Shown in pieces: positions 1 to 6,319 of a stretch of DNA of 16,182 bases. The number at the start of each line of letters is the position of its first letter. The first letter of the stretch is position 1. Source of the stretch: an uncultured Chloroflexota bacterium (GTDB taxonomy: Bacteria; Chloroflexota; Anaerolineae; B4-G1; DUEL01); NCBI GenBank assembly GCA_937138275.1, contig CAKZOY010000538.1, positions 1 to 16,182 of the forward strand. Direction: 5' to 3'. The notes beneath the pieces were generated by a model. The model ran no database searches, was not told where the DNA came from, and saw only the letters and a program-made list of their open reading frames with translations. The translations under genes were made by a program, and so were the position numbers.

Positions 1-11
1 AGGAGGTGACT

Positions 12-1163
12 ATGCTCCGAGAAGTCGCCATCGTAGGGGTGGGGTGGAGCGGATTCCGTTCCATCACGCCCGACCTCTCCTACAAGGAGATGATGTACGA
101 AGCCGCCGTCCGCGCCTACGAGGACGCCGGCATTGATCCCCGCCGAGACGTGGACAGTTTTGTCACCGTGGCGGAGGACTTCCTGGAAGGGACCAGTATC
201 TTTAACGAATACACTCCCGACCAGTTGGGTGGGGCACTCCGCCCCAATCACACCATCACCGGCGGGGGCATCCACGGCCTGGCCGCGGCGGTGATGCAGG
301 TTCTCACCGGCCAGTTTGATGTGGTGGTCGTGGAGGCCCACAGCAAGGCGTCCAACGTCCTCACCTTGCCCCACATCCTGGCCTACGCGATGGACCCCGT
401 CTACAACCGCCCGCTGGCTTTTCATCCCTATGTCATTGCCGGGATGGAGATGCGCCGGTATCTGGCGGAGACGGCGACCCCGCTGGAGGCGTGTGCCCGC
501 GTGGTGGTGAAGAACCGGGCCAACGCGCTCTTCAACCCGCTGGCGGGGTACGGGGCGGAACTGAGCGTGGAGGCGGTGCTGGGGTCGGACCCGGTGGCGG
601 AGCCGCTCACCCGCTTGCAGTGCGCCGACTATGCCGACGGGGCGATCGTCCTGGTCGTGGCCGACGGCACCACGGCCCGCGCCCTCACCGACCGGCCGAT
701 CTGGATTCGGGGCATCGGCTGGGCCAACGACACGCCCACGCTGGAGAGCCGTCCTTGGGGCGAGGCATCGTATGCCTACCTGGCGGCCCGGATGGCCTAC
801 CGCACTGCCGGGATCAAGAGCCCGCGCGCCGAGATTGACTTCGCCGAGGTGGACGACACCTTTGCCTACAAGGAACTCCAGCACCTGGAGGCCCTGGGTC
901 TCTGCCGACCGGGCGAGGCAGGCCTGTGGACGCTGGAGGGCGGGACGGAGATCCACGGCGAGTTCCCCGTCAACCCCTCCGGTGGAAGTTTGGGGGTGGG
1001 CCACCTCCTGAATGCCTCCGGACTGGCGCGGGTTCTGGAGGTGGTGCTACAACTGCGGGGCGAGGCCGGACGGCGTCAGGTGGAGGGGGCCGAAGTGGGT
1101 CTGGCCTTCGGCTGGCGCGGCGTCCCCACCACCTCCGGCGCCGCTGTCATCCTGAGCGTATAA
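12..1163 (+). CDS. Thiolase-like protein A (SCP2/lipid-transfer type, lacks catalytic Cys)
   Basis: Thiolase-superfamily protein of 383 residues, expected to act on a CoA thioester in the cytoplasm. The N-terminus (REVAIVGVGWSGF) is the usual first strand of SCP2-type thiolases. GGSLGVGH near residue 323 matches the C-terminal GGxxGxGHP loop. Where SCP2 thiolases have the nucleophile (CxSG), this protein reads TGGGIHG (about residues 83-89), so the Cys is replaced by Gly. The usual EVHD motif reads EVDD (about 277), losing its His. Ordinary thiolysis is therefore unlikely. Retro-aldol chemistry, as in Ltp2-type steroid side-chain aldolases, or a structural role fits better (inference). ATG at 12 is preferred to an in-frame GTG at 6 because AGGAGG lies at 1-6. 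A related protein and two DUF35 genes follow on the same strand. The promoter lies outside the window. Confidence 0.85.
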   Translation: MLREVAIVGVGWSGFRSITPDLSYKEMMYEAAVRAYEDAGIDPRRDVDSFVTVAEDFLEGTSIFNEYTPDQLGGALRPNHTITGGGIHGLAAAVMQVLTGQFDVVVVEAHSKASNVLTLPHILAYAMDPVYNRPLAFHPYVIAGMEMRRYLAETATPLEACARVVVKNRANALFNPLAGYGAELSVEAVLGSDPVAEPLTRLQCADYADGAIVLVVADGTTARALTDRPIWIRGIGWANDTPTLESRPWGEASYAYLAARMAYRTAGIKSPRAEIDFAEVDDTFAYKELQHLEALGLCRPGEAGLWTLEGGTEIHGEFPVNPSGGSLGVGHLLNASGLARVLEVVLQLRGEAGRRQVEGAEVGLAFGWRGVPTTSGAAVILSV

Positions 1164-1166
1164 ATC

Positions 1167-1282
1167 ACCGCGGAGAACGCAGAGCACGCAGAGATGGTTG
1201 AGGCAGAAAGGCTGAATCAAATCACGGAGGGTATCATTGGTGCTGCCATTGAAGTGCGCCGCGCTTCTGCGCTCTCTGCGGC
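1167..1282. repeat. Inverted-repeat-flanked mini-element from a GxxExxY locus
   Basis: The left arm holds three 9-base units (CGCGGAGAA, CGCAGAGCA, CGCAGAGAT) at 1169-1195. The right arm, read on the minus strand, has the same kind of unit (CCGCAGAGAG, then CGCAGAAGCG) at 1263-1282. The outer 17 bases of the two arms match at 14 positions when one is reverse-complemented. As I recall, CGCAGAG-rich repeats commonly flank GxxExxY genes in bacterial genomes. The element fills most of the 147-base gap between the two thiolase-like genes. Confidence 0.6.
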
Positions 1283-1298
1283 AAAGCATCTGACCTAA
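1194..1298 (+). pseudogene. Deletion remnant of a GxxExxY-family gene (34 codons)
   Basis: A 34-codon frame starts at ATG 1194 and ends at TAA 1296-1298. Its first 24 residues contain LNQITEGIIGAAIEVRRA, which matches the conserved N-terminus of GxxExxY proteins (PF13366-type, PD-(D/E)XK-like fold, usually about 125 residues, typically IIGAAIEVHRALGPG). The frame then runs into the right-hand inverted repeat and stops, so the defining GxxExxY motif and everything after it are missing. It is probably not functional. It could still be translated as a short peptide, but no strong ribosome binding site precedes it, only the GCAGAG repeat. The stop lies just before the ribosome binding site of the next thiolase gene. 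Confidence 0.6.
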
Positions 1299-1310
1299 GG
1301 AGGTCTTACC

Positions 1311-2477
1311 ATGGGACGGAATCGGGTTGCGATTGTCGGCGCGGGGATGACGAAGTTCGTCCGCCGCGCCCAGGAAACCGGAAAGGAACAGGCCTGGGAG
1401 GCCGCCAGCAAAGCGCTGGAATCCTGCGAGATGACCCTGGACGACATTGACGCCGTCGTCATCGGCTCCGCACCGGAGGCCTTTGACGGCCTCCATATGA
1501 AAACCGAATACCTCTCCGACGGCTGCGGTGGCTGGGGCAAGCCGGTCATCCGCGGATTCGTGGGAGGCGGCACGGGCGTTTTCTCCGCCATCCAGGGCTG
1601 GTACCATATCGCCAGCGGCCTCTTTGACACCGTGCTGGTGGTGGCGGAGGAGAAAATGTCCTCCTGCCAGCCCCATCCCCAGGGGGCGTTCATCACCATT
1701 TTTGACCATACCACCGAACGCCCGCTGGGACCGAACCTCCTCTGGATTTTCGCCCTGGAGATGAACGCCTACATGACCCGCTACGGGCTCTCCAAGCGGG
1801 ACATCGCCCTGGTCTCGGTCAAGAACAAGCGCAACGCGGCCGACCATCCAGCGGCCCTCCTGGGCGACCCCCACATCACGGTGGAGGACGTCCTGAACTC
1901 GGAGGTGCTGGCCTGGCCCGTGCAGCGGCTGGACGTCTCGCCGGTGACCGACGGGGCGGTGGCGATTGTGATGGCTGCCGAGCACGTCGCCCGGCGGGTG
2001 ACCAGCAAGCCCGTCTGGGTAGAGGGCGTGGGCTGGAACCTGGATACGGCCTACTGGACCAACCGCGACCTCTCCTATCCGACCTACGTGGAGGAGGCGG
2101 CGCGGATGGCCTACAAAATGGCCGGGATCACCGAGCCGCGCAAGCAAATCCACATCGCCGAGCCCTACGACCCCTTTGACTACAAGGAACTGCATCACCT
2201 GGAGGGTCTGTTGCTGTTTGACGAGGGCAAGGCGGCGGAGGCGACCGCGCTGGGGATCACCCAGCGGGATGGCGACCTGCCCGTCTGCCCCAGCGGGGGA
2301 TTGCTGGGAGTAGGGAATCCCATCGCCGCCGCGGCCCTGATGAAGGTCGCCGAACTCTTCTGGCAACTGCGCGGCGAGGCCGGCGCCCGACAGGTGCCCG
2401 GTCAGCCCAAGCGCGGCGTCGCCCAGGCCTGGGGCGACCTGATGCAGGTCAGTACGGTTATCGTACTGGGGGTGTGA
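1311..2477 (+). CDS. Thiolase-like protein B (SCP2/lipid-transfer type, lacks catalytic Cys)
   Basis: A 388-residue thiolase-superfamily protein, clearly related to the upstream thiolase-like gene (shared RVAIVGAGMTKF-like start, similar YKEL..LEGL segment, and LRGEAGARQV near the end). The nucleophile region reads GFVGGGTGV (about residues 82-90), with Gly at the Cys position. The His of the EVHD-type motif is Tyr (EPYDPFDYKEL). The GGxxGxGH loop reads GGLLGVGNP, so its His is Asn. This copy is more degenerate than the first. ATG 1311 follows AAGGAGG at 1297-1303. The stop is one base before the start of the first DUF35 gene, which implies a coupled operon. Known DUF35-dependent relatives include archaeal thiolase/HMG-CoA synthase complexes, BbsAB and Ltp2-ChsH2. 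The substrate cannot be told from sequence. Confidence 0.85.
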   Translation: MGRNRVAIVGAGMTKFVRRAQETGKEQAWEAASKALESCEMTLDDIDAVVIGSAPEAFDGLHMKTEYLSDGCGGWGKPVIRGFVGGGTGVFSAIQGWYHIASGLFDTVLVVAEEKMSSCQPHPQGAFITIFDHTTERPLGPNLLWIFALEMNAYMTRYGLSKRDIALVSVKNKRNAADHPAALLGDPHITVEDVLNSEVLAWPVQRLDVSPVTDGAVAIVMAAEHVARRVTSKPVWVEGVGWNLDTAYWTNRDLSYPTYVEEAARMAYKMAGITEPRKQIHIAEPYDPFDYKELHHLEGLLLFDEGKAAEATALGITQRDGDLPVCPSGGLLGVGNPIAAAALMKVAELFWQLRGEAGARQVPGQPKRGVAQAWGDLMQVSTVIVLGV

Positions 2478-2478
2478 G

Positions 2479-2982
2479 ATGAAAGAACACGTGTATGACA
2501 CCGTCTACCTGAGCGAAGAGGATTTTACCGAAGGGCGGGTGCTCTTTGAGACCTGGGTGCCCAAAGCCCGCTACGCCTGGGATGCCGGGATCGCCATCGG
2601 CCGGTATCTGGCCGAACTGAAGCAGGGGCGGCTGGTGGGCCGCCACTGTCCCTCCTGCGGGCGGGTGATGATCCCGCCGCGCATGTTCTGCGAACAGTGT
2701 TTCGCCCCCACTGACCTCTGGGTACCCCTGCAGGATACCGGCACCGTCATCACCTTCTCTATCTGCTATATCCGCTGGGATATGGTCCGGCTGGAGCATC
2801 CCCTGATTCCGGCCGTCATCGCCATAGACGGCGCGTCGCCGGGGATGGGCATTCTCCACCTGCTGGGGGAGGTGGACCCGCAGGTGGTGCGGATCGGTAT
2901 GCGGGTGCGGGCGGTCTGGAAGCCCCCGGAGGAGCGGGAAGGCGCCATCACCGACATCCGCTACTTCAAACCGCTGGAGTAG
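2479..2982 (+). CDS. OB-fold/zinc-ribbon (DUF35) thiolase partner A
   Basis: A 167-residue protein of the DUF35 family: an N-terminal helical segment, a rubredoxin-like zinc ribbon and a C-terminal OB fold. The ribbon is seen as CPSC (C57, C60) and CEQC (C71, C74), with the family's typical IPPR between them. In characterised systems such proteins bind thiolases or thiolase-like aldolases, and the OB fold helps position the CoA thioester. ATG 2479 begins one base after the thiolase-like B stop, and a GGGGGTG tract upstream (2466-2472) can serve as the ribosome binding site. The OB-fold part ends with GMRVRAVWKPPEEREGAITD, as usual for the family. It probably pairs with one of the two adjacent thiolase-like proteins. 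Confidence 0.88.
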   Translation: MKEHVYDTVYLSEEDFTEGRVLFETWVPKARYAWDAGIAIGRYLAELKQGRLVGRHCPSCGRVMIPPRMFCEQCFAPTDLWVPLQDTGTVITFSICYIRWDMVRLEHPLIPAVIAIDGASPGMGILHLLGEVDPQVVRIGMRVRAVWKPPEEREGAITDIRYFKPLE

Positions 2983-2992
2983 GAGGCGCACA

Positions 2993-3466
2993 ATGTCTCT
3001 GCTGGAACGAGTCATTCACCCCGACCAGACCAAACTCTGGTACGGCGAAATCCCCATCCAGAGCCGCTATACGGTGGGCATTGCCGGGGAGCGGTTCTTC
3101 CGGGAGATAAAGGAGAACGGTCGTTTCTGGGGCACGCGCTGCCCTTCGTGCGATCTGATTTACGTCCCGCCCCGCCTCTACTGCGAGCGCTGCTTCGCCC
3201 ATCTGGAGGAATGGGTGGAGGTGCCGACGACAGGACGGGTGCACACCTTCACCGTTGTCCATCTGGACCTGGACGGTAACCTCCTGCCGGAGCCGCAGGT
3301 TCTTGCCTTTGTGCAACTGGACGGCACGGACGGGGGGCTGGTCCACTACCTGGGGGAGGTGGACCCGGACGAGGTGTGCATCGGGATGTGTGTGGAGGCG
3401 GTCTTCAAGGATGCGGGGGAGCGGCGGGGGAGCATCACGGACATCCTGTACTTCCGACCGATATGA
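2993..3466 (+). CDS. OB-fold/zinc-ribbon (DUF35) thiolase partner B
   Basis: A 157-residue second DUF35 protein. Its zinc ribbon is CPSC (C50, C53) and CERC (C64, C67), separated by DLIYVPPRLY. The OB-fold half includes GRVHTFTVVHLD and ends GMCVEAVFKDAGERRGSITD. Both DUF35 proteins end in a very similar sequence (ITDI.YF.P), so they are paralogues. ATG 2993 is preceded by GGAGG at 2982-2986 and lies 10 bases after the previous stop. Two DUF35 genes beside two thiolase-like genes suggest a four-subunit complex, or two cognate pairs (inference). A GC-rich hairpin follows 10 bases after the stop. Confidence 0.88.
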   Translation: MSLLERVIHPDQTKLWYGEIPIQSRYTVGIAGERFFREIKENGRFWGTRCPSCDLIYVPPRLYCERCFAHLEEWVEVPTTGRVHTFTVVHLDLDGNLLPEPQVLAFVQLDGTDGGLVHYLGEVDPDEVCIGMCVEAVFKDAGERRGSITDILYFRPI

Positions 3467-3476
3467 TGTGGGGTTG

Positions 3477-3507
3477 GGGCGGCGGGCGGCAGAGCCGCCC
3501 GCCGCCC
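3477..3507 (+). terminator. GC-rich perfect hairpin after the thiolase/DUF35 operon
   Basis: A perfect 14-bp stem (GGGCGGCGGGCGGC) closes on an AGA loop, 10 bases after the DUF35 B stop and before the next ribosome binding site. The following sequence (GCTCATTTCTC) has only a weak T-rich run, so it may be a Rho-independent terminator or a dispersed repeat acting as one. Its core recurs at 5074-5104. Confidence 0.55.
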
Positions 3508-3533
3508 GCTCATTTCTCATCTGGAGGTGACCC

Positions 3534-4040
3534 ATGCGATGTGCGCAGTGCGGGACAGAGAACCTTCCCGGGGCACGCCTGTGCGTTCAGTGCGGTGCTC
3601 CTCTGCCCGCCGAGATGGAGGGGGCATCTGTTGCGGCGGTTCCACCGGCCCCGGGGCGGGTCGCCTGGCAACCCGCGGATGTCGGGCCCGCGATGCCCGC
3701 TGTGCCCGTCTCGGTGCCCCGGCGCTTCCTGGTTCTCCGCATTCTCAGCGTGATATACAAAGTCTTCGGCGGGATTGTCGCTGCCTTTACTATCCTGGGC
3801 GCCCTGGGCTCCTGCCTGGTCGGGGTTGCCGGCGGTGCGATGACTCAAGAACTGGAACGGCAACTGGGCACACCGTTACCGCAGGCAGGAGGGCTCATTG
3901 GCGGAGTGGCTGTTGGTCTCTTCGTGTTGCTCTACGGAGGATTTATTGCCCTGACCCTCTACGGAGCGGGCGAGGGGATCGCTCTGTTCATCGCCATTGA
4001 GGAAAACACCCGTTCCATTGCGGCCTCGGGACGGCGATAG
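3534..4040 (+). CDS. Zinc-ribbon membrane protein
   Basis: A 168-residue protein with an N-terminal zinc ribbon (CAQC at C3/C6 and CVQC at C17/C20) of the short zinc-ribbon type. A Pro/Ala-rich linker follows (about 24-62), then two hydrophobic segments (about 75-99 and 119-145) that look like membrane helices. The C-terminus is charged. ATG 3534 follows GGAGGTGA at 3523-3530. This architecture is common in Chloroflexota and Firmicutes as an uncharacterised membrane protein. No enzymatic motif is visible and no function is assigned. It lies in the same direction as the MBL-fold gene, 39 bases away, and may share its transcript. Confidence 0.75.
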   Translation: MRCAQCGTENLPGARLCVQCGAPLPAEMEGASVAAVPPAPGRVAWQPADVGPAMPAVPVSVPRRFLVLRILSVIYKVFGGIVAAFTILGALGSCLVGVAGGAMTQELERQLGTPLPQAGGLIGGVAVGLFVLLYGGFIALTLYGAGEGIALFIAIEENTRSIAASGRR

Positions 4041-4079
4041 ACGCCGGTCAAAACCGTTCTTCTGCCGTGGGAGGGTTAT

Positions 4080-5063
4080 ATGCCGGATACCCTGCCGACT
4101 TATCTGCGCGTCTTTTCCATTCCCACTCCCTTCCCGGTGGGGCCGGTCAACGTTTATCTGGCCGAAGGGGACGACCTGACGTTAATTGATGTGGGACCGC
4201 GATTTGAGCCAGCGCGCGAGGCGCTTTCGGCGGCGCTGGCCGAGCGCGGCTATGCTCTCCGCGACGTTCGGCGGCTCATCATCACCCACGCCCACAGCGA
4301 CCACTGCGGAATGGCGGCGGAAGTGGTGGATGCCTCCGGCGCGGCGGTGCTCACTCATTCGCTCAATTTCCCCCTGCTGGCTGACTACGAGGACGAGAGG
4401 GAGCGGCGGCTGGCCTTCTATGCCGACCTGATGCGGGAATCGGGAATGCCGCCTGAGGAGATTCTTCAGGTGGATCGTCTGCGCCGGGGGATGGGCCGAT
4501 TTGCTGGACCGGTAAAGCCCACCGGCGCGCTGGAGGATGGGGATACGGTTCGTCTGGGGGATGAGGACTGGCGGGTCCTGCATACGCCCGGCCATGCCGG
4601 AGGGCTGATCTGCCTCTATCAGCCCCGGCGGCGGTTACTCCTCTCCAGCGACCATCTCCTGCGGGATATCTCTTCCAACCCCATTGTGGAGCCCCCGGAG
4701 CGGGAGGGAGAGGAGCGCCCGCGCCGACTGGTGGAGTATCTGGCCCAACTGCGTCGGGTGGCGGAACTGCCGGTGGATATGGCCCTGCCGGGGCATGGCC
4801 CGTTCATCACCGACGTCCCCGGTCTGGTGGCACATCGGATGGAATTTCACGAGCAGCGCTCCCGCCGGGTGCTGGAATCGCTGCAGGACAGCCCTCGGAC
4901 CGCCTACGACCTTTCCCTTCTGCTCTTCCCGTCTCTGGACCCGGTGAACCGCTTCCTGGCGGTCTCGGAGATCATCGGTCATCTGGACGTGCTGGAACTG
5001 CAGGGAGCAGTGATTTCCGAGGTAAGGGACGGGGTTCGTTTCTGGAGCAAGGCGGCCCAGTAA
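4080..5063 (+). CDS. Metallo-beta-lactamase-fold hydrolase with C-terminal winged-helix region
   Basis: A 327-residue MBL-fold hydrolase. The metal motif THAHSDHCG gives H70, H72, D74 and H75. Further ligands are H172 (HTPGHAGG), D191 (SSDHLL) and H239 (LPGHGPF), so a full two-metal site is present. The last 80 residues (LLLFPSLDPVNRFLAVSEIIGHLDVL) resemble the helical/winged-helix tail seen in LACTB2-like and related MBL proteins. No signal peptide is visible, so it is probably cytoplasmic. Likely reactions are hydrolysis of a thioester, phosphodiester or lactone; the family is too broad to choose. ATG 4080 follows GGGAGGG at 4069-4075. A hairpin shared with the minus-strand neighbour lies just after the stop. 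Confidence 0.88.
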   Translation: MPDTLPTYLRVFSIPTPFPVGPVNVYLAEGDDLTLIDVGPRFEPAREALSAALAERGYALRDVRRLIITHAHSDHCGMAAEVVDASGAAVLTHSLNFPLLADYEDERERRLAFYADLMRESGMPPEEILQVDRLRRGMGRFAGPVKPTGALEDGDTVRLGDEDWRVLHTPGHAGGLICLYQPRRRLLLSSDHLLRDISSNPIVEPPEREGEERPRRLVEYLAQLRRVAELPVDMALPGHGPFITDVPGLVAHRMEFHEQRSRRVLESLQDSPRTAYDLSLLLFPSLDPVNRFLAVSEIIGHLDVLELQGAVISEVRDGVRFWSKAAQ

Positions 5064-5073
5064 GCGGACCAGG

Positions 5074-5104
5074 CTGCGGCGGGCGGCGAAGCCGCCCGCC
5101 GCAG
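5074..5104. terminator. GC-rich perfect hairpin between convergent genes
   Basis: A perfect 14-bp stem (CTGCGGCGGGCGGC) closes on GAA, in the 44-base gap between the stops of the MBL-fold gene (plus) and the coiled-coil gene (minus). On the plus side it is followed by ATTTCATT. It could terminate transcription from both sides. The 12-base core is the same as in the hairpin at 3477-3507. Confidence 0.55.
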
Positions 5105-5107
5105 ATT

Positions 5108-5476
5108 TCATTCCCCCACTTCTTCCCCTGCCCGCATTGTGGCCAGGATCACGCTCAGTTTCTCCCGCAGATAGGCGACCTCCACCTTCGCCTCTTCCAG
5201 CCGGAGCGCCAGTTCGTTCCGTTCCCGTAATCGGGCCTGGTACTCTTCGTCGGCATCCAGAGCAAGGGTAAAAATTCGCTCCCGATCTTCGGCCGACGGT
5301 GCGAGGGCCTTCTCACCGCCCACTTTCTTGATCAGCCCCCGCTCCACCCGTGCCTGGGCCAGGCGCAGGGCATATTCTGCCAGGTTCAGTTGGGCTGCCA
5401 GGCGCGCCACCTCCAGCCGCGCCGCGCGCAACTGCTCCACAGTTTCCATCGCTTCCGGATACATAGGATGGGTCAT
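5108..5476 (-). CDS. Small coiled-coil protein of unknown function
   Basis: A 122-residue protein made mostly of charged heptad-like helices (residues about 9-50 and 78-115, rich in Glu, Arg, Leu and Ala), separated by a segment with KKVGGEKALAPSAEDR. No signal peptide, membrane segment or enzymatic motif is visible. ATG 5476 is chosen over an in-frame ATG at 5500 because GGAGG lies just before it (GGAGGCCCG) and because it overlaps the stop of the upstream truncated DUF4276 gene by ATGA. It reads as an intact gene. It may be a cargo or accessory gene of the decayed ATPase cassette, or an unrelated gene brought next to it by deletion. Confidence 0.65.
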   Translation of the reverse strand: MTHPMYPEAMETVEQLRAARLEVARLAAQLNLAEYALRLAQARVERGLIKKVGGEKALAPSAEDRERIFTLALDADEEYQARLRERNELALRLEEAKVEVAYLREKLSVILATMRAGEEVGE

Positions 5477-5691
5477 CGGGCCTCCATAATCGCATTGCAC
5501 TCTCCCTGGAGGGCAAGTCCCAGATAACGTTCCATTCTCTTGCGAAACGAATCCACGCTCCCGGCCCGAACCGGTCTTCTAACTTTCCATTCGCGGTTCT
5601 GGAAAATCTCGCCCAGGATTCGGCGGAGCAGGAGCGGTACCGCCTCTACTTCCCCGTGCCCTTCCACGATGGGGACGATGACGGGCGACAA
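5473..5691 (-). pseudogene. Truncated DUF4276 (Toprim-like) protein
   Basis: The frame begins at TTG 5691, well placed behind GGAGGT (5704-5699), and reads SPVIVPIVEGHGEVEAVP, the typical N-terminus of DUF4276 proteins, whose EGxxE motif resembles the Toprim start. Full-length members are about 200 residues; this frame stops after 72. The expected second acidic motif (LLDADDD-like) and the C-terminal half are absent. Related proteins are commonly encoded directly after an AAA ATPase, as here. The layout resembles OLD-like or PARIS-like ATPase/Toprim nuclease pairs (family knowledge, by analogy). The remnant is probably inactive. Confidence 0.7.
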
Positions 5692-5693
5692 GG

Positions 5694-6255
5694 TCAGACC
5701 TCCACCATCTCCTTTGCGCGCGATAGCCCAACAATGCGCATAATTTCGCCGGGATGGAACAGTTTTCTCCGGATGGCTTCTATCTGGTCCGGGGCGACCG
5801 GGCCAACTTGCGTGATTCCCTGTTCCCGTTCCACCACTCGCAGGCTCTCCGGCGGTATTCCTTCCAGCAAGTCAGGACTGTGGGTGGTCAGCAGAATCTG
5901 AGTGGTCTGGCTAACTTCCAGAAACACGTCCCGCAGAACCGGCAAGGCACCGGGGTGGATGTTCAGTTCCGGTTCCTCTATGGCGATCAGCGTGCGGGGC
6001 GGTTCCTGGTAGAGGGCAGTCAACAGGCCCAACACGCGTAGCGTGCCGTCCGACTCCTGGGCCAGCGGAAAGGCCGGCCTCTCCCAGTTTCAGAATGTCA
6101 GAGACGAACCGCAGGACGTCCACAATGTTGCTTTTTCCGGCGCCGTTGGGCCCAACCAGCACGGTGAGAGGGGAAAATTCCAGCGAGATGTCTGCCAGTG
6201 AGCGGTAGTTGCAGACGGCCAGGCGGGTGATCATAAAACGCGGGCGGCTCAGCAT
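5694..6255 (-). pseudogene. AAA (ABC/SMC-type) ATPase with internal deletion and frameshift
   Basis: The N-terminal part, from ATG 6255, reads MITRLAVCNYRSLADISLEF followed by Walker A (GPNGAGKSN) and FVSDILKLG. It then loses frame. The C-terminal part, in another frame, resumes around 6080 with PLAQESDGTLRVLGLL, Walker B-like LIAIEEPELNIHPG and LLTTHSPDLLE, and ends at TGA 5694. The joined remnant is about 187 codons, whereas AAA_21-type ATPases of this kind are about 350-400, so roughly half (the middle) is gone. AGGAGGTG precedes the start, and a good promoter is still present. The stop is 3 bases from the DUF4276 TTG start, the normal arrangement of this gene pair. The shift seems too large to be a sequencing error because of the missing middle. 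Confidence 0.75.
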
Positions 6256-6273
6256 ATCCCACCTCCTGTTTTT

Positions 6274-6301
6274 ATTATACCAGAAATTTTTTGTGGAGCA
6301 A
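6274..6301 (-). promoter_or_regulatory. Sigma70-type promoter for the ATPase/DUF4276 remnant
   Basis: On the minus strand TTGCTC (6301-6296) and TATAAT (6279-6274) are separated by 16 bases. TGG before the -10 box makes it an extended -10. The ribosome binding site and ATG 6255 follow within 20 bases. The surrounding AT-rich patch stands out in this GC-rich window. Confidence 0.65.
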
Positions 6302-6319
6302 CGTTTGTAGGGATGCGCC

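Noticed and set aside
1047..2501. A 484-codon minus-strand frame across the thiolase-like genes
   Set aside because: It is antisense to clearly conserved thiolase-like sequence and has low-complexity His/Gly/Leu composition. It also reads through the GxxExxY repeat arms.
3735..3775. A minus-strand HAENAENQE-like peptide resembling the CGCAGAG repeat translation
   Set aside because: It is the reverse reading of the first membrane helix of the zinc-ribbon protein. The DNA lacks the 9-base periodic CGCAGAG units seen at 1169-1195.
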